In this document: piece after piece, positions 1 through 7,591 of the stretch
How positions within the stretch are numbered: the first letter of the stretch is position 1
Layout of the letters: each line of letters opens with the position of its first letter
Source of the DNA: Alphaproteobacteria bacterium
Lineage (GTDB): Bacteria > Pseudomonadota > Alphaproteobacteria > JAEULC01
Assembly: GCA_020851015.1 (NCBI GenBank)
Contig: JADZDN010000206.1
Coordinates: forward strand, 1 to 42,717
Length of the DNA: 42,717 nucleotides
Reading direction: 5' to 3'
Position numbers and translations under genes: made by a program
The notes under the pieces: model-generated
Database searches by the model: none
What the model saw: only the letters and a program-made list of their open reading frames with translations
What the model was told of the DNA's origin: nothing

Positions 1-2
1 AT

Positions 3-110
3 TCCTACGACGCCATCATCGACCATTGCTGCGAAGCTTGGAACAAGCTCGTCAATCAGCCCTGGCAAATCATCTCGATCGGCACCAGAGACTGGGCCAA
101 TGGGTTCTGA
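3..110 (+). CDS. IS630-type transposase, C-terminal end (partial)
   Basis: Only the last 35 residues are inside the window; the frame is open to the left edge and stops at 108-110. The tail contains YDAIIDHCCEAWNKL followed by SIGTRDWA. This is the usual ending of IS630-family DDE transposases, where a D-x-x-C-x-A-W-N segment precedes S-I-x-T-R-D-W-A. The enzyme would cut and join DNA ends at TA targets. I cannot tell whether the whole element is intact, and I could not identify a terminal inverted repeat in the few bases after the stop. The next open frame starts three bases after this stop in the same reading frame, so insertion of the element may have removed the 5' part of the toxin gene that follows. 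The family call rests on this tail only. Confidence 0.7.
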   Translation, partial: SYDAIIDHCCEAWNKLVNQPWQIISIGTRDWANGF

Positions 111-113
111 TCA

Positions 114-560
114 ATGCAGCTTGGTATTATGGATCGATTGTCTGAACTGAACCCAAGCCATGAGATGCTTAGACCAGCTCTCCGCAGGCGAAACAGTGCT
201 CCCTCGGCAGAGGAAATTTTCAGTTTGCGAGACGCGGTTGAAGAGGAAATGCGGCATGCGGGGGAGAGACAAGGATTTCCGCGATTGGAACTACATCATC
301 ATCTTCCTAGACAATACTGGTCACGCTTGCCGCAAGAGGTTGATCCAAACAGCGCTGAGTATACGGCTTGGATACTGCGAGAGCTTCATCGGCTGAAACC
401 GCAAGGAATGCACTCGGGCAGCGACAACTGGAACAAAGTATGGGGTGACTACCTTGCCAAGGATTACGCGAAAACAAAACGGACAATGGACAAACAACTA
501 GACACGATGATCAGAGATTATTTGGAAAGAATCACGGGCAAACGGCCTGCCGAAGAGTGA
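114..560 (+). CDS. SitA6/DUF2380-like polymorphic toxin C-terminal fragment
   Basis: 148 residues, rather AT-rich for this genome. The central part has a His-rich LELHHHLPRQYW motif (about 58-69), then a stretch ending in SGSDNWNKVWGDYL (about 101-114) and a basic coiled tail. This resembles the C-terminal toxin domain of the Myxococcus SitA6 / TIGR02269 lipoprotein family (DUF2380), where an HH-x-P motif is followed by a W-N-x-x-W segment. The clustered histidines suggest a metal-dependent nuclease, but that is inferred. Family members are normally longer, with a lipoprotein signal and N-terminal region. Neither is present here, and an IS630 tail lies directly upstream, so this is probably a truncated gene or an orphan toxin cassette. 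A SitI6-like immunity gene follows about 1 kb downstream on the same strand. Whether the ORF is translated from the ATG at 114 is unknown. Confidence 0.5.
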   Translation: MQLGIMDRLSELNPSHEMLRPALRRRNSAPSAEEIFSLRDAVEEEMRHAGERQGFPRLELHHHLPRQYWSRLPQEVDPNSAEYTAWILRELHRLKPQGMHSGSDNWNKVWGDYLAKDYAKTKRTMDKQLDTMIRDYLERITGKRPAEE

Positions 561-621
561 AAGCTGCGGCGAGTTTTGTTAGGAGGAGAAGCACCATAGC
601 GTGTTGATTTAGTTCACGTCA

Positions 622-1404
622 TCACGTGCCAGTAGGCGTTTCGTCCCACTTATTCTTTGGGGCATATCCACATAGCCAATTGAGAGCGTGATGCCTTTCC
701 ACGGTGATCGAACGTACGAGTGACCATTCGTCGGCAGTGAGTTCGCGATACGCCTTGCCACAGGCAACAAAATCCTCGTCCATGACGACGGGTAGTATCC
801 CGTCCGAGCGTGATTGCCGAGCCGTCCAACGAACGATGTCATCCAGCGTTCGAAACGCCGCCGATTGCGATCCTGGTGGCCGCGGAAGAGGCCTGCCTTC
901 TTCGATCAGTTGGCGCATTCGGCTTCTCCAATGCCACAACTCTGCCACCTCACGCGCACGGCCGATTTGCGCGAAATTGCGAATTTCCGCCAAAGGTAAA
1001 TGTGCCATCGTCTCTGCCGCAGGAATTCGATTTAGCAAATTGTAGTCGGCTCCCACATCGTAGGGGGGGAAGTCGCTGCAAATGCCCAAAGCCCAGAGCA
1101 AAACCTGCAGCGATTCGATTCGCCATAGCGCATCAACTTGCTGTCTCTTCGTCATGGTGAGGATGGTGGAGGAGAAAATTCGATCCTCCCAATGCGACAG
1201 TTCCGACCGTAACGAGTTTAGCGTCTTCCAAATCTCTTCCCTTAGTCTATTCGCTTCAAACTTCAGTTCTTCTTGGCCCGCAGAGGACGATGAAAACCCA
1301 GCTTCGCCCCGTCCACCGCGCTCGCGCGCAACGAGGCCATACCGAACGACATATCCTAAGATAATTGCACGCACTGCCACATCATGCGCAACGGGTCGGG
1401 ACAT
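622..1404 (-). CDS. DUF4272 domain-containing protein
   Basis: About 260 residues from the preferred start. The DUF4272 pattern is clear: a WRIESLQVLLWALG segment in the middle, a helical region with WHWRSR, and near the C-terminus VERHHALNWLCG followed by WDETPTGT. The function of DUF4272 is unknown. I chose the ATG at 1404 (an adjacent ATG at 1407 is equivalent), giving the N-terminus MSRPVAHDVAVRAIILGYV, because family members begin close to this helix. The frame stays open to 1629, but that extension would overlap the toxin-tail remnant and the start of the immunity gene on the other strand. No strong ribosome binding site is visible. It lies between two fragments of a toxin gene and runs against them, so it may be an inserted cargo or an accessory immunity-type gene; that role is inferred. 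Confidence 0.7.
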   Translation of the reverse strand: MSRPVAHDVAVRAIILGYVVRYGLVARERGGRGEAGFSSSSAGQEELKFEANRLREEIWKTLNSLRSELSHWEDRIFSSTILTMTKRQQVDALWRIESLQVLLWALGICSDFPPYDVGADYNLLNRIPAAETMAHLPLAEIRNFAQIGRAREVAELWHWRSRMRQLIEEGRPLPRPPGSQSAAFRTLDDIVRWTARQSRSDGILPVVMDEDFVACGKAYRELTADEWSLVRSITVERHHALNWLCGYAPKNKWDETPTGT

Positions 1405-1423
1405 CATAACGTCACAATACCGC

Positions 1424-1545
1424 AACAGAGCGTGGGCTGATCCATGGCCAAGACTTATAATAGAAGAAAACCAAGAATTGACAAACAACTCGACAAGATG
1501 ATCCGTGATTATCTGAAACGGATCGAAGGTCATGAATTTGAATAG
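1424..1545 (+). pseudogene. Frameshifted second copy of the SitA6-like toxin tail
   Basis: The frame starting at 1444 reads MAKTYNRRKPRIDKQLD, then MIRDYLKRIEG, and stops at 1543-1545. It aligns without gaps to the end of the toxin at 114-560 (LAKDYAKTKRTMDKQLD, then MIRDYLERITG). DNA identity is also high over the DKQLD/MIRDYL part. Just upstream, in another frame, NRAWAD (1424-1441) corresponds to the NWNKVWGD segment of the first copy. Joining the two frames needs one extra base at about 1442, so this copy carries a one-base deletion. Similarity fades before 1424, close to the start of the DUF4272 gene on the opposite strand. The remnant sits immediately before the immunity gene, where a cognate toxin would normally end. 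No function is expected. Confidence 0.6.
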
Positions 1546-1558
1546 GATGGATGCTGAG

Positions 1559-2227
1559 ATGCGGCCACGGTTTTGGGTGCTACGTCGATCGAAGAGTCGA
1601 CCAGTCAGGTATGCGCCAGGTGAGGTCAAATTCCGTCATATCACCTGTCCCGCCAATCGAGATCACAACGGCACAGGCAGGCGATCGACGCCACTCTCCG
1701 TGATCCTGAACAAGTCCGTTGGCGACTTCCTGTGGACCTGGGGCAGTGAACTTGTGATTGGCCCGCGCGTGCGCAGCTTCATGGCGGAGCATCGATTCAC
1801 GGGATACGAACTCATAGACGTCCATGCACGATTCCGTAAGCCGAGCTATGGAGTTCCACCGCCACTATGGGAGATAAAAGTGCTGGGCTGGGGTGGCATG
1901 GCGTCGCTAGCCTCCGGACTCGCGCTTACCGATTCATGCACTTCCTGCGGATTGCTGGAATATAGAGTTGATGACAGCTCGCGCCTTATCGATCCTGATC
2001 GATGGGACGGGTCCGACCTGTTCATGGTCTGGCCGCTACCGCTCTTCATTTTTCTCAGCGATCATGCGGCCAAGTCGATCCGCCAAGCCAAATTCACCGG
2101 CATTCGCATCGAGCCAGCGGAGGAGTTGGATCTGTCCGACGATCCAACCTTCACGCCCGGTCGACTTTCCGATCACATGCCAGCGGTGCGCGCAAGGGAA
2201 CTTGGAGCAAGGTTGGGAATCGATTGA
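1559..2227 (+). CDS. SitI6-like double-CXXCG family immunity protein
   Basis: 222 residues from the ATG at 1559, where the N-terminus MRPRFWVLR matches the usual start of this family; ATGs at 1532 and 1547 are in frame. Family hallmarks are CTSCG at about residues 125-129 and a C-terminal LFMVWPLPLFIFLSDHAAKS segment preceding IRIEPAEEL. The family (TIGR02264, SitI6) provides immunity against SitA6 toxins and is normally encoded just after the toxin. The first CXXCG pair is missing here: the matching N-terminal place has only one Cys (HITCPAN), so zinc binding through two CXXCG knuckles is doubtful. Upstream is the frameshifted tail of a SitA6-like toxin. The gene may be an orphan immunity gene kept for protection against siblings, or may be decaying. 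The immunity role is inferred from the family. Confidence 0.6.
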   Translation: MRPRFWVLRRSKSRPVRYAPGEVKFRHITCPANRDHNGTGRRSTPLSVILNKSVGDFLWTWGSELVIGPRVRSFMAEHRFTGYELIDVHARFRKPSYGVPPPLWEIKVLGWGGMASLASGLALTDSCTSCGLLEYRVDDSSRLIDPDRWDGSDLFMVWPLPLFIFLSDHAAKSIRQAKFTGIRIEPAEELDLSDDPTFTPGRLSDHMPAVRARELGARLGID

Positions 2228-2254
2228 AAAATCTGCGTGCGCGACAGAGGGGAC

Positions 2255-3226
2255 CTAGCGCCGCCGCAGTGCCTTGAACGGTACCAGGCGGCGCGCGTCC
2301 TCGTCCCACAGGGCCAGGCGCAGGCACTTGAAGCTCTCGCGGATCGTCAGGCGCTTGGCCGCCCACAGGGGCGGATTCTCGTGGAAGCATTCGCTGAGCC
2401 GGTAGTTCGGCACCTTGCTCGACAGGTGATGGATGTGGTGGAAGCCGATATTGGCGGTAAGCCAGTGCAGGAAGCGCGGCAGGTCGTAGTAGGAGCTGCC
2501 TTCGAGCGCCGCCGCGTCGTAGCTCCAGCGCTCGCCGGTCTCCCAATAGGTCTCCTCGAACTGGTGCTGGACGTAAAAAAGCCAGATGCCGATCGTCGCC
2601 GCCAGCACCATGACCGGAAGCATCCCGAACAGGATGGGCTTCAGGCCCAGCACGACCGCCAGTCCCGCGACAATCGCCGCAACGGCAAGGTTCGTTCCCA
2701 TGGCGCTCAGCCAATTGGCCAGTCGGCGCATCTGGCGCGCGCCGGGAATGCGGTGGCGCAGGAGGAACTGATAGGCCGGCCCGATGCCGAACAGGACCAG
2801 CGGATGCCGGCCGAGCCGGTAACAGGCCCGCTGGAGCCGGGAACTGCCCAGGTACTCGCGCACCGTCAGCGTCGTGATGTCGCCGATGCCCCTGCGGTCG
2901 AGATTCCCGTTGGTGGCGTGGTGCGCCGCGTGGCAGCGCTGCCAGTCGACATAGGGCGTCAGCGTCAGCACGCCCAGCACATTGCCCACCAGGTTGTTGG
3001 CCCAGCTCGACCGGAAGAACGAGCCATGGCCGCAATCGTGCTGGATCATGAACAGCCGGACCAGGCACAGCGCCGCCGGCACCACCGCCAGCAGCGCCCA
3101 GAAGCTGTAGGCTAGGCCAACCAGCATCGCCGCCATCGTCGCAAGGTAGGGCAGGCCGGTGCCGACGAGCTGCCGCACCGCGCGCCACGCCTGGGGCCTG
3201 GCGTAGGGCTTGACCAGGTCGCGCAT
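2255..3226 (-). CDS. Membrane fatty acid desaturase (DesA/delta-12 type)
   Basis: 323 residues from the ATG at 3226. The three histidine boxes of membrane di-iron desaturases are present in order: HDCGH, HAAHH and, after the second membrane hairpin, HIHH. Four or more hydrophobic segments surround them. These enzymes use O2 and electrons to introduce a double bond into acyl chains of membrane lipids at the cytoplasmic membrane; the specific carbon position cannot be read from sequence. The C-terminal part YRLSECFHENPPLW resembles omega-6 type bacterial desaturases. The frame is open further upstream to 3388, with another ATG at 3319. None of these starts has a convincing ribosome binding site, and I preferred 3226 because homologues begin close to MRDLVKPYA. 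It converges on the immunity gene with 27 bases between stops, and so marks the edge of the core genome after the toxin island. Confidence 0.85.
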   Translation of the reverse strand: MRDLVKPYARPQAWRAVRQLVGTGLPYLATMAAMLVGLAYSFWALLAVVPAALCLVRLFMIQHDCGHGSFFRSSWANNLVGNVLGVLTLTPYVDWQRCHAAHHATNGNLDRRGIGDITTLTVREYLGSSRLQRACYRLGRHPLVLFGIGPAYQFLLRHRIPGARQMRRLANWLSAMGTNLAVAAIVAGLAVVLGLKPILFGMLPVMVLAATIGIWLFYVQHQFEETYWETGERWSYDAAALEGSSYYDLPRFLHWLTANIGFHHIHHLSSKVPNYRLSECFHENPPLWAAKRLTIRESFKCLRLALWDEDARRLVPFKALRRR

Positions 3227-3527
3227 GCACCGCGAACGCTCGTTGATCGACGGGGAATGCGTTGGGCTGGGCTTACGCGTGTCCGCGAGGTCAGCGTCGA
3301 AGGCGCGACGGTCGGGCATCCGTGGATCTAGGTCCGTGTGGTTCGGGGAGCATGCAAGAGCGCGCCTTTCCGGCGTCTTAGGCTGCAAGCGCGGCGCACC
3401 ATAAACGCAATTCGACCGGCAAGCTACGCAATTATGCGGCGAGCGAGCGGTTCAGGCCGTTCGAGCGGCCGGTTGCAGACCCGCCAGCTCGGCCCTGCCC
3501 AGAAGGCCCGTTGCATTCTCCCAGACC
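3227..3527. other. Non-coding gap upstream of the desaturase
   Basis: About 300 bases between the desaturase start and the end of the glycosyltransferase gene, both on the minus strand. It would hold the desaturase promoter and possibly an N-terminal extension of that protein. I see no convincing small gene, hairpin or repeat here. Confidence 0.4.
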
Positions 3528-4520
3528 CTACCGAACGCGCGCGATGCTGGAGCCCGATGATGCCGCGCCATACCCCGGCCGTATGGGGCGGCTGAGCGCG
3601 AACGCGCTCAACGTCTCGCCGGTCGCCCAGGCAAAATCGCAGAACAGCGGCGCGTAGCTCCACGCATTGAGCCACCAGAACCGCGAGAACCAGCCCCTGC
3701 CCTCCTCGCGGCTGGCCCATTTCCATGCCCGTCCGGCGCAGCGCCGGAACGCCAGGCGTCCGTAGCGCGCCGGCAGGGCGGCGTTGTCGGCGAGGAAATA
3801 GTGCAGCGCCGCGTTGTAGTCGTGCAGCAGCTGGTTCTTGCGGCCGGTCATGATGCGATTGGGATCCTCGCCCGGTCCCCAGCAGGTGACCGCCTCCAGC
3901 ATCGCGATCGGTCGCTGCCGGCAGATGCGCAGGCAGAGCGAGAAATCCTCCGCGAAGACGCGCCTGTCGCAGCCCCCGGCTGCAATGAAGGCATCGCGCC
4001 GGAACAAGGTGCCGGTGGTGCCGGAAAAATTGTGGCGCATCGCCTGGTAGAGATGGTCCGCGACCACGCGCGGCTTCTCCGCGTAGGCCGATGCACGATC
4101 ATAGGCGATCTCGGACGGATCGCCGTAGTAGCGCTGGATCGAGTAGATGGCGCCCACGCCAGTCTCCTCGATCCGCCGCAGCAGCAGGTCGGTCGCGAAG
4201 GGCACCAGCAGATCGTCGCTGCCCACCAGCTTGATATGCGAAAGCCGCGCCAGGTTGCAGCCGGTATTGGTCGAGCCGCTGGGACCCTGGTTGGCCTGCA
4301 CGACGATGCGCGTATCGGGCCAGTCGCGCGTGAGGTCGCGCAGCAGTTCGACCGAGCGGTCGCTCGACCCGTCGTCGACGAAGATGAACTCGCGGTCGAA
4401 GCCGCCTTCCTGGTCCCGCATCGCGGCGCAGACGGCCGCCAGATACTGCTCCTTGTTGTAGACCGGGCAGACGAAGGAGACGCCCGGCGGGGCGTTCACG
4501 GCGTCGGTGGCTTGCTCCAT
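3528..4520 (-). CDS. Family 2 glycosyltransferase
   Basis: 330 residues. A GT-A fold glycosyltransferase: VSFVCPVYNKEQYL at about 14-27, the nucleotide-binding IFVDDGSSD at 46-54, and the metal-binding acidic motif GSDD at 100-103 in place of the common D-x-D. The middle part, GGCDRRVFAEDFSLCLRI, carries the E-D pair typical of the acceptor side. It would transfer a sugar from a nucleotide donor onto a cell-surface glycan; donor and acceptor are unknown. The start ATG at 4520 has a GGAGGGG ribosome binding site. The divergent neighbour at 4605 encodes a paralogue with the same order of motifs, and only 84 bases separate the two starts, so the pair probably share a control region. No membrane segment is obvious, so it is likely cytosolic or peripheral. 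Confidence 0.85.
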   Translation of the reverse strand: MEQATDAVNAPPGVSFVCPVYNKEQYLAAVCAAMRDQEGGFDREFIFVDDGSSDRSVELLRDLTRDWPDTRIVVQANQGPSGSTNTGCNLARLSHIKLVGSDDLLVPFATDLLLRRIEETGVGAIYSIQRYYGDPSEIAYDRASAYAEKPRVVADHLYQAMRHNFSGTTGTLFRRDAFIAAGGCDRRVFAEDFSLCLRICRQRPIAMLEAVTCWGPGEDPNRIMTGRKNQLLHDYNAALHYFLADNAALPARYGRLAFRRCAGRAWKWASREEGRGWFSRFWWLNAWSYAPLFCDFAWATGETLSAFALSRPIRPGYGAASSGSSIARVR

Positions 4521-4569
4521 GCGCCCCTCCTACCACCGGATCGCGTCGGCGGTCGAGCTTGGCGGCGCG

Positions 4570-4598
4570 TTGACATCGACCGAGGCGCCCCTTAAGCG
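4570..4598 (+). promoter_or_regulatory. Possible sigma-70 promoter for the glycosyltransferase at 4605
   Basis: A perfect TTGACA (4570-4575) is followed after 17 bases by TAAGCG (4593-4598). If used, transcription would start only a few bases before the ATG at 4605. That fits the absence of a Shine-Dalgarno sequence there, so the mRNA may be leaderless. The -10 hexamer is poor, so this is a weak call. Confidence 0.3.
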
Positions 4599-4604
4599 AC
4601 CGGC

Positions 4605-5552
4605 ATGACATCCGGTCGTCCCACGGTCTCCTTCGTCGTCACGGTCTACAACAAGGCACCCTGGCTGCCGCAGGTGCTCGACGCGATCGCGGCGCAGCGG
4701 GGCGACTTCGCGCGGCAGTGCGTGTTCGTCGACGACGGATCGACCGACGATTCGCTGGCGATCCTGCGCGCGCGCACGGCAACCTGGCCCGATACGGTCA
4801 TCATCACGCAGACCAACGCCGGCCCGTCCAACGCCAGCAACGCGGGCCTCGCGCGCGCGACCGGCGACTACGTGAAGTTCGTCGACGGCGACGACGTGCT
4901 GGCGCCCGACGCCACGGCGCACCTGCTGGCGGTGCTGCGCCGGCACGCTGCCGACCTCGCCTTCGGCGCCGGCGGCCACTACGAGCGCGGCGCGACACCA
5001 GCGCCAACGCCGGCGGCTGACAGCGAAGGTGAGGCGCTTCCCGACGCATTGGGTCTCGTGCTGACCAGCCCGCCCTGCAACCTTACCCAGGTGCTGGTCC
5101 GTCGAGCGGCCTGCGCGGCTGTCGGCGGATTCGATGCCCGCATCTTCGTGCAGGACTACCCCTTCCTGCTGCGCCTGGCCGAGAAGCACCGTTTCGCGCG
5201 GTCGCCGGCAACCGTCTGCTATTTTCCGCGCCAGTCCGGCGGCCGGCTGACGGACGACCATGCCAACATGCTGTTCCACGCCAACCTGACGGTCTGGCTG
5301 TTCTGCCGCGAGCATGACCTGGCGCGCGATCGGCTGCGGCTGGCGGCGTCGCGCTGCATCGGCCGCGCCTGGCTTTACGCCAAGCGCCACCGCCAAGCGG
5401 GCCCGTTCAGCCCCGCCTATCGCGCGTTCCTGATGGATCGCCTGTTTCCCTCCGGCAACCGCGACGTGGCGCTCGCCCGCATGCGCGCGACCCTGGACGC
5501 TTTCGGCGCGGAGCCGCAGCGCCGCTACCGCGACCTGCTGTCCGGCCGGTAG
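4605..5552 (+). CDS. Family 2 glycosyltransferase (paralogue of the divergent gene)
   Basis: 315 residues, GT-A fold: VSFVVTVYNKAPWL at 8-21, CVFVDDGSTDDS at 39-50 and KFVDGDD at 91-97, which gives a normal D-x-D type metal site. Further on, DARIFVQDYPFLLRLAEK corresponds to the acceptor-side Asp/Glu region. It resembles the protein encoded divergently at 3528-4520 (VYNK, VDDGS, N-x-GPS-x-x-x-N-x-G), so the two probably arose by duplication. It likely adds a sugar to a surface polysaccharide or glycolipid; donor and acceptor are unknown. No ribosome binding site precedes the ATG, so a leaderless mRNA is possible. It ends directly against the next gene, which is on the other strand, with no base between the two stop codons. 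Confidence 0.85.
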   Translation: MTSGRPTVSFVVTVYNKAPWLPQVLDAIAAQRGDFARQCVFVDDGSTDDSLAILRARTATWPDTVIITQTNAGPSNASNAGLARATGDYVKFVDGDDVLAPDATAHLLAVLRRHAADLAFGAGGHYERGATPAPTPAADSEGEALPDALGLVLTSPPCNLTQVLVRRAACAAVGGFDARIFVQDYPFLLRLAEKHRFARSPATVCYFPRQSGGRLTDDHANMLFHANLTVWLFCREHDLARDRLRLAASRCIGRAWLYAKRHRQAGPFSPAYRAFLMDRLFPSGNRDVALARMRATLDAFGAEPQRRYRDLLSGR

Positions 5553-5894
5553 TCAGTCCGCGGCTTCGGCCGGTCCGGACATCGCCGCGGCGGTCACCGT
5601 CGGCGCGACCGCGACCCGGTCGCTATAGAGCTTGAGGAATGGCTTCAGCGCCATGATGCGCGAGCCGCCGTCGAATTCGACCCCGCGCCCGCGCCGGAAA
5701 CTCAGCCGGTAGCGCACATGGGGAATCTGCTGGCCGTCCAGTCCGATCGACACGACGACCGCGGTCTCGCTGGCGGCTCTGCCATTACGCTGGCGGAACA
5801 CGTCACCCGCCTTGATGTACTCGTACTGGCCTCCACGACGCACGAAGAAGCTCTGGCTCAGGCCGCGCCGCATCGTTTCGCTGAATTTGCGCAT
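5553..5894 (-). CDS. Conserved hypothetical protein, 113 aa
   Basis: A small soluble protein with no signal peptide or membrane segment. The core (about 26-92) is beta-rich: YIKAGDVFRQRNG, then ETAVVVSIG, then IPHVRYRL, then a DGGSRIMALKPFLKLY stretch. I have a general impression of similar short proteins in alphaproteobacteria, with a G-D-V-F/Y start and an I-P-H-V-R-Y centre, but I know no function and assign none. The start ATG at 5894 gives MRKFSETMRRG, a basic N-terminus. It is convergent with the glycosyltransferase before it and on the same strand as malonyl-CoA decarboxylase, which ends upstream of it at 5997. The roughly 100-base gap makes an operon possible but unproven. Codon use matches the surrounding genes. 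Confidence 0.6.
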   Translation of the reverse strand: MRKFSETMRRGLSQSFFVRRGGQYEYIKAGDVFRQRNGRAASETAVVVSIGLDGQQIPHVRYRLSFRRGRGVEFDGGSRIMALKPFLKLYSDRVAVAPTVTAAAMSGPAEAAD

Positions 5895-5996
5895 TTCCCC
5901 GCCCCGATTTCCCCTCAGACGCGAATTCAGGATTGTTGCTTGCGGGGCCGATCCTGTCCGGAATTTTAGATCGAATCAATGCCGATCAAAGGTGAT

Positions 5997-7427
5997 CTAT
6001 CCACCGACCAGGCCGCGCATCGCCGACGATGCCGCGACCTTGCCTTCACCGGTATATGCTTCGTGGTTGGCCTCGATCCGGTCGAGCCGGTAACGGTAAT
6101 TGACCATCATTCCCGAGGACTGGCGCAGGCCCTTGCCCGACAGGTCCGCGCGCCAGTTCAGCCGCTCGATCCGCGCGCCGTTGCTCAAGTGGAAATGCGC
6201 CACCGGGTCGAGCGCGCGCCGGCCGCGCGACCGTTCGTTCACGAGGTAGCGCGCGCAGAGCCGCATCAGGGGCGGCTTCACGGCCGCCATCGCGCGCTCG
6301 TCGACCCAACCGTCGGCGTCCATCAGCATCGACACGTCGGCGCCGTCGGCGAATCCGGCGAAGGCGCGCTTTTCCGCCGGCAGCAGCAGGCCGTCGCCCT
6401 CCTCCTTCAGCCGCTGCTTCAGCCAGGAGCGGAAGCCGGGGATCGGGGACAGGGTGGCGAAGGTCTTGAGGCCCTTGAATTCGGCCGCAAGCTGGTCGAC
6501 CACGCGCTTGATCAGGAAATTGCCGAAGCTGATGCCGGCCAGCCCCTTCTGGGCGTTGGAGATCGAATAGAAGATCGCCGTGTCCGCCGCGCCTGGATCG
6601 CCCAGCGGGGCCTGCGGGTCGAGCAATTCCTGGATGCTGCCGCTCATGCCGTTGACCAGCGCCACCTCGACGAAGATCAGGGGCTCCAGCTTCATGCGGG
6701 GATGGAAAAACGCGAACAAGCGGCGGTCGGAGTCCAGTCGGTTCTTCAGGTCGTTCCAATCGCGGATCTCGTGGACGGCCTCGTAGGCCATGAGCTTTTC
6801 CAGCAGCGCGGCCGGCGACTGCCAGGTGATCCGATGCAGCTCCAGGAAATCGACGTCGAACCAGGCGCCCAACAGGTGCCGCAGGTCGTCCTCCAGCGAC
6901 GCCAGCGCGCCGTCCTCGCGCGCCATCGGGATCAACTCGGCGCGCAGGTCGACCAGGAACTTCACGCCCTCCGGCAGCGCGTTGAAATGCGTGAGCAGGC
7001 GCCGGCGCGGCGGCAGCAACACCTGGCGCAATGCGCGCTCGGCCGCCCGGCGCGCCATCGGGTCCGTGGCCGCGCGCAGCACCTCGATCGCCGCATCGAC
7101 CGCCTGCTGATCGGTGTCGAAATCGGTCGCCAGGATTTCAAGGAACCGCCGCCGCCCTGCCGGGCTGAGGCCGAGATAGGTGCGCCCCAGGGCCGCGGCG
7201 CGCGCACGCGCGGAAACCTCGCCGCCCTTGGCTTCGACGCAGTCGCGGAACTGCTGGCGCAGCCGGTCGGTATCCTCGGGCGGCAGATCCGGCCGCAGAC
7301 TGCCGCCGAACGCGCCGCGCGCCGAGGCCGCCACGTCGCGCCACGCCGTGCGCAGGTTGGTCAGCGTCCGTTCCAGAAGCTTGGTGGACGATCGGGTCGT
7401 GGCTGGGCTGGCTGCGGTGTCGGGCAT
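5997..7427 (-). CDS. Malonyl-CoA decarboxylase
   Basis: 476 residues, the normal size for the single-domain MCD family. It converts malonyl-CoA to acetyl-CoA and CO2, which serves growth on malonate or removes malonyl-CoA that would inhibit other enzymes. The N-terminal helical bundle (to about 200) is followed by the acetyltransferase-like catalytic domain: FHPRMKLEPLIFVEVAL at 241-257, YSISNAQKGLAGISFGN at 287-303, FATLSPIPGF at 323-332 and DPVAHFHLSNGA at 407-418. Ser290 and His413 match the catalytic Ser and His of the human enzyme by motif. No malonyl-CoA synthetase (matB) or malonate transporter is seen nearby, which is unlike the matABC operon of rhizobia, so the metabolic source of malonyl-CoA is open. 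The start ATG at 7427 lacks a strong ribosome binding site. It is divergent from the pentapeptide-repeat gene. Confidence 0.93.
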   Translation of the reverse strand: MPDTAASPATTRSSTKLLERTLTNLRTAWRDVAASARGAFGGSLRPDLPPEDTDRLRQQFRDCVEAKGGEVSARARAAALGRTYLGLSPAGRRRFLEILATDFDTDQQAVDAAIEVLRAATDPMARRAAERALRQVLLPPRRRLLTHFNALPEGVKFLVDLRAELIPMAREDGALASLEDDLRHLLGAWFDVDFLELHRITWQSPAALLEKLMAYEAVHEIRDWNDLKNRLDSDRRLFAFFHPRMKLEPLIFVEVALVNGMSGSIQELLDPQAPLGDPGAADTAIFYSISNAQKGLAGISFGNFLIKRVVDQLAAEFKGLKTFATLSPIPGFRSWLKQRLKEEGDGLLLPAEKRAFAGFADGADVSMLMDADGWVDERAMAAVKPPLMRLCARYLVNERSRGRRALDPVAHFHLSNGARIERLNWRADLSGKGLRQSSGMMVNYRYRLDRIEANHEAYTGEGKVAASSAMRGLVGG

Positions 7428-7591
7428 GACCGGACTCTGCGTTGCGATCCGTTTCCTGACAAGGCGCGTGGCAGGGAAGAGGTTGCGCCGTTGAACGTGT
7501 TAGTTGAACCGTATATGCCTTAACGTGCCATTAATGAAACTAACGCTAAACCTTTGTGGCTAACGTGTTTTGTGCTCCGAGCGGACATGCG

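Noticed and set aside
5979..7523. Plus-strand open frame of 514 codons over malonyl-CoA decarboxylase
   Set aside because: Shadow of the minus-strand gene, which carries all MCD motifs.
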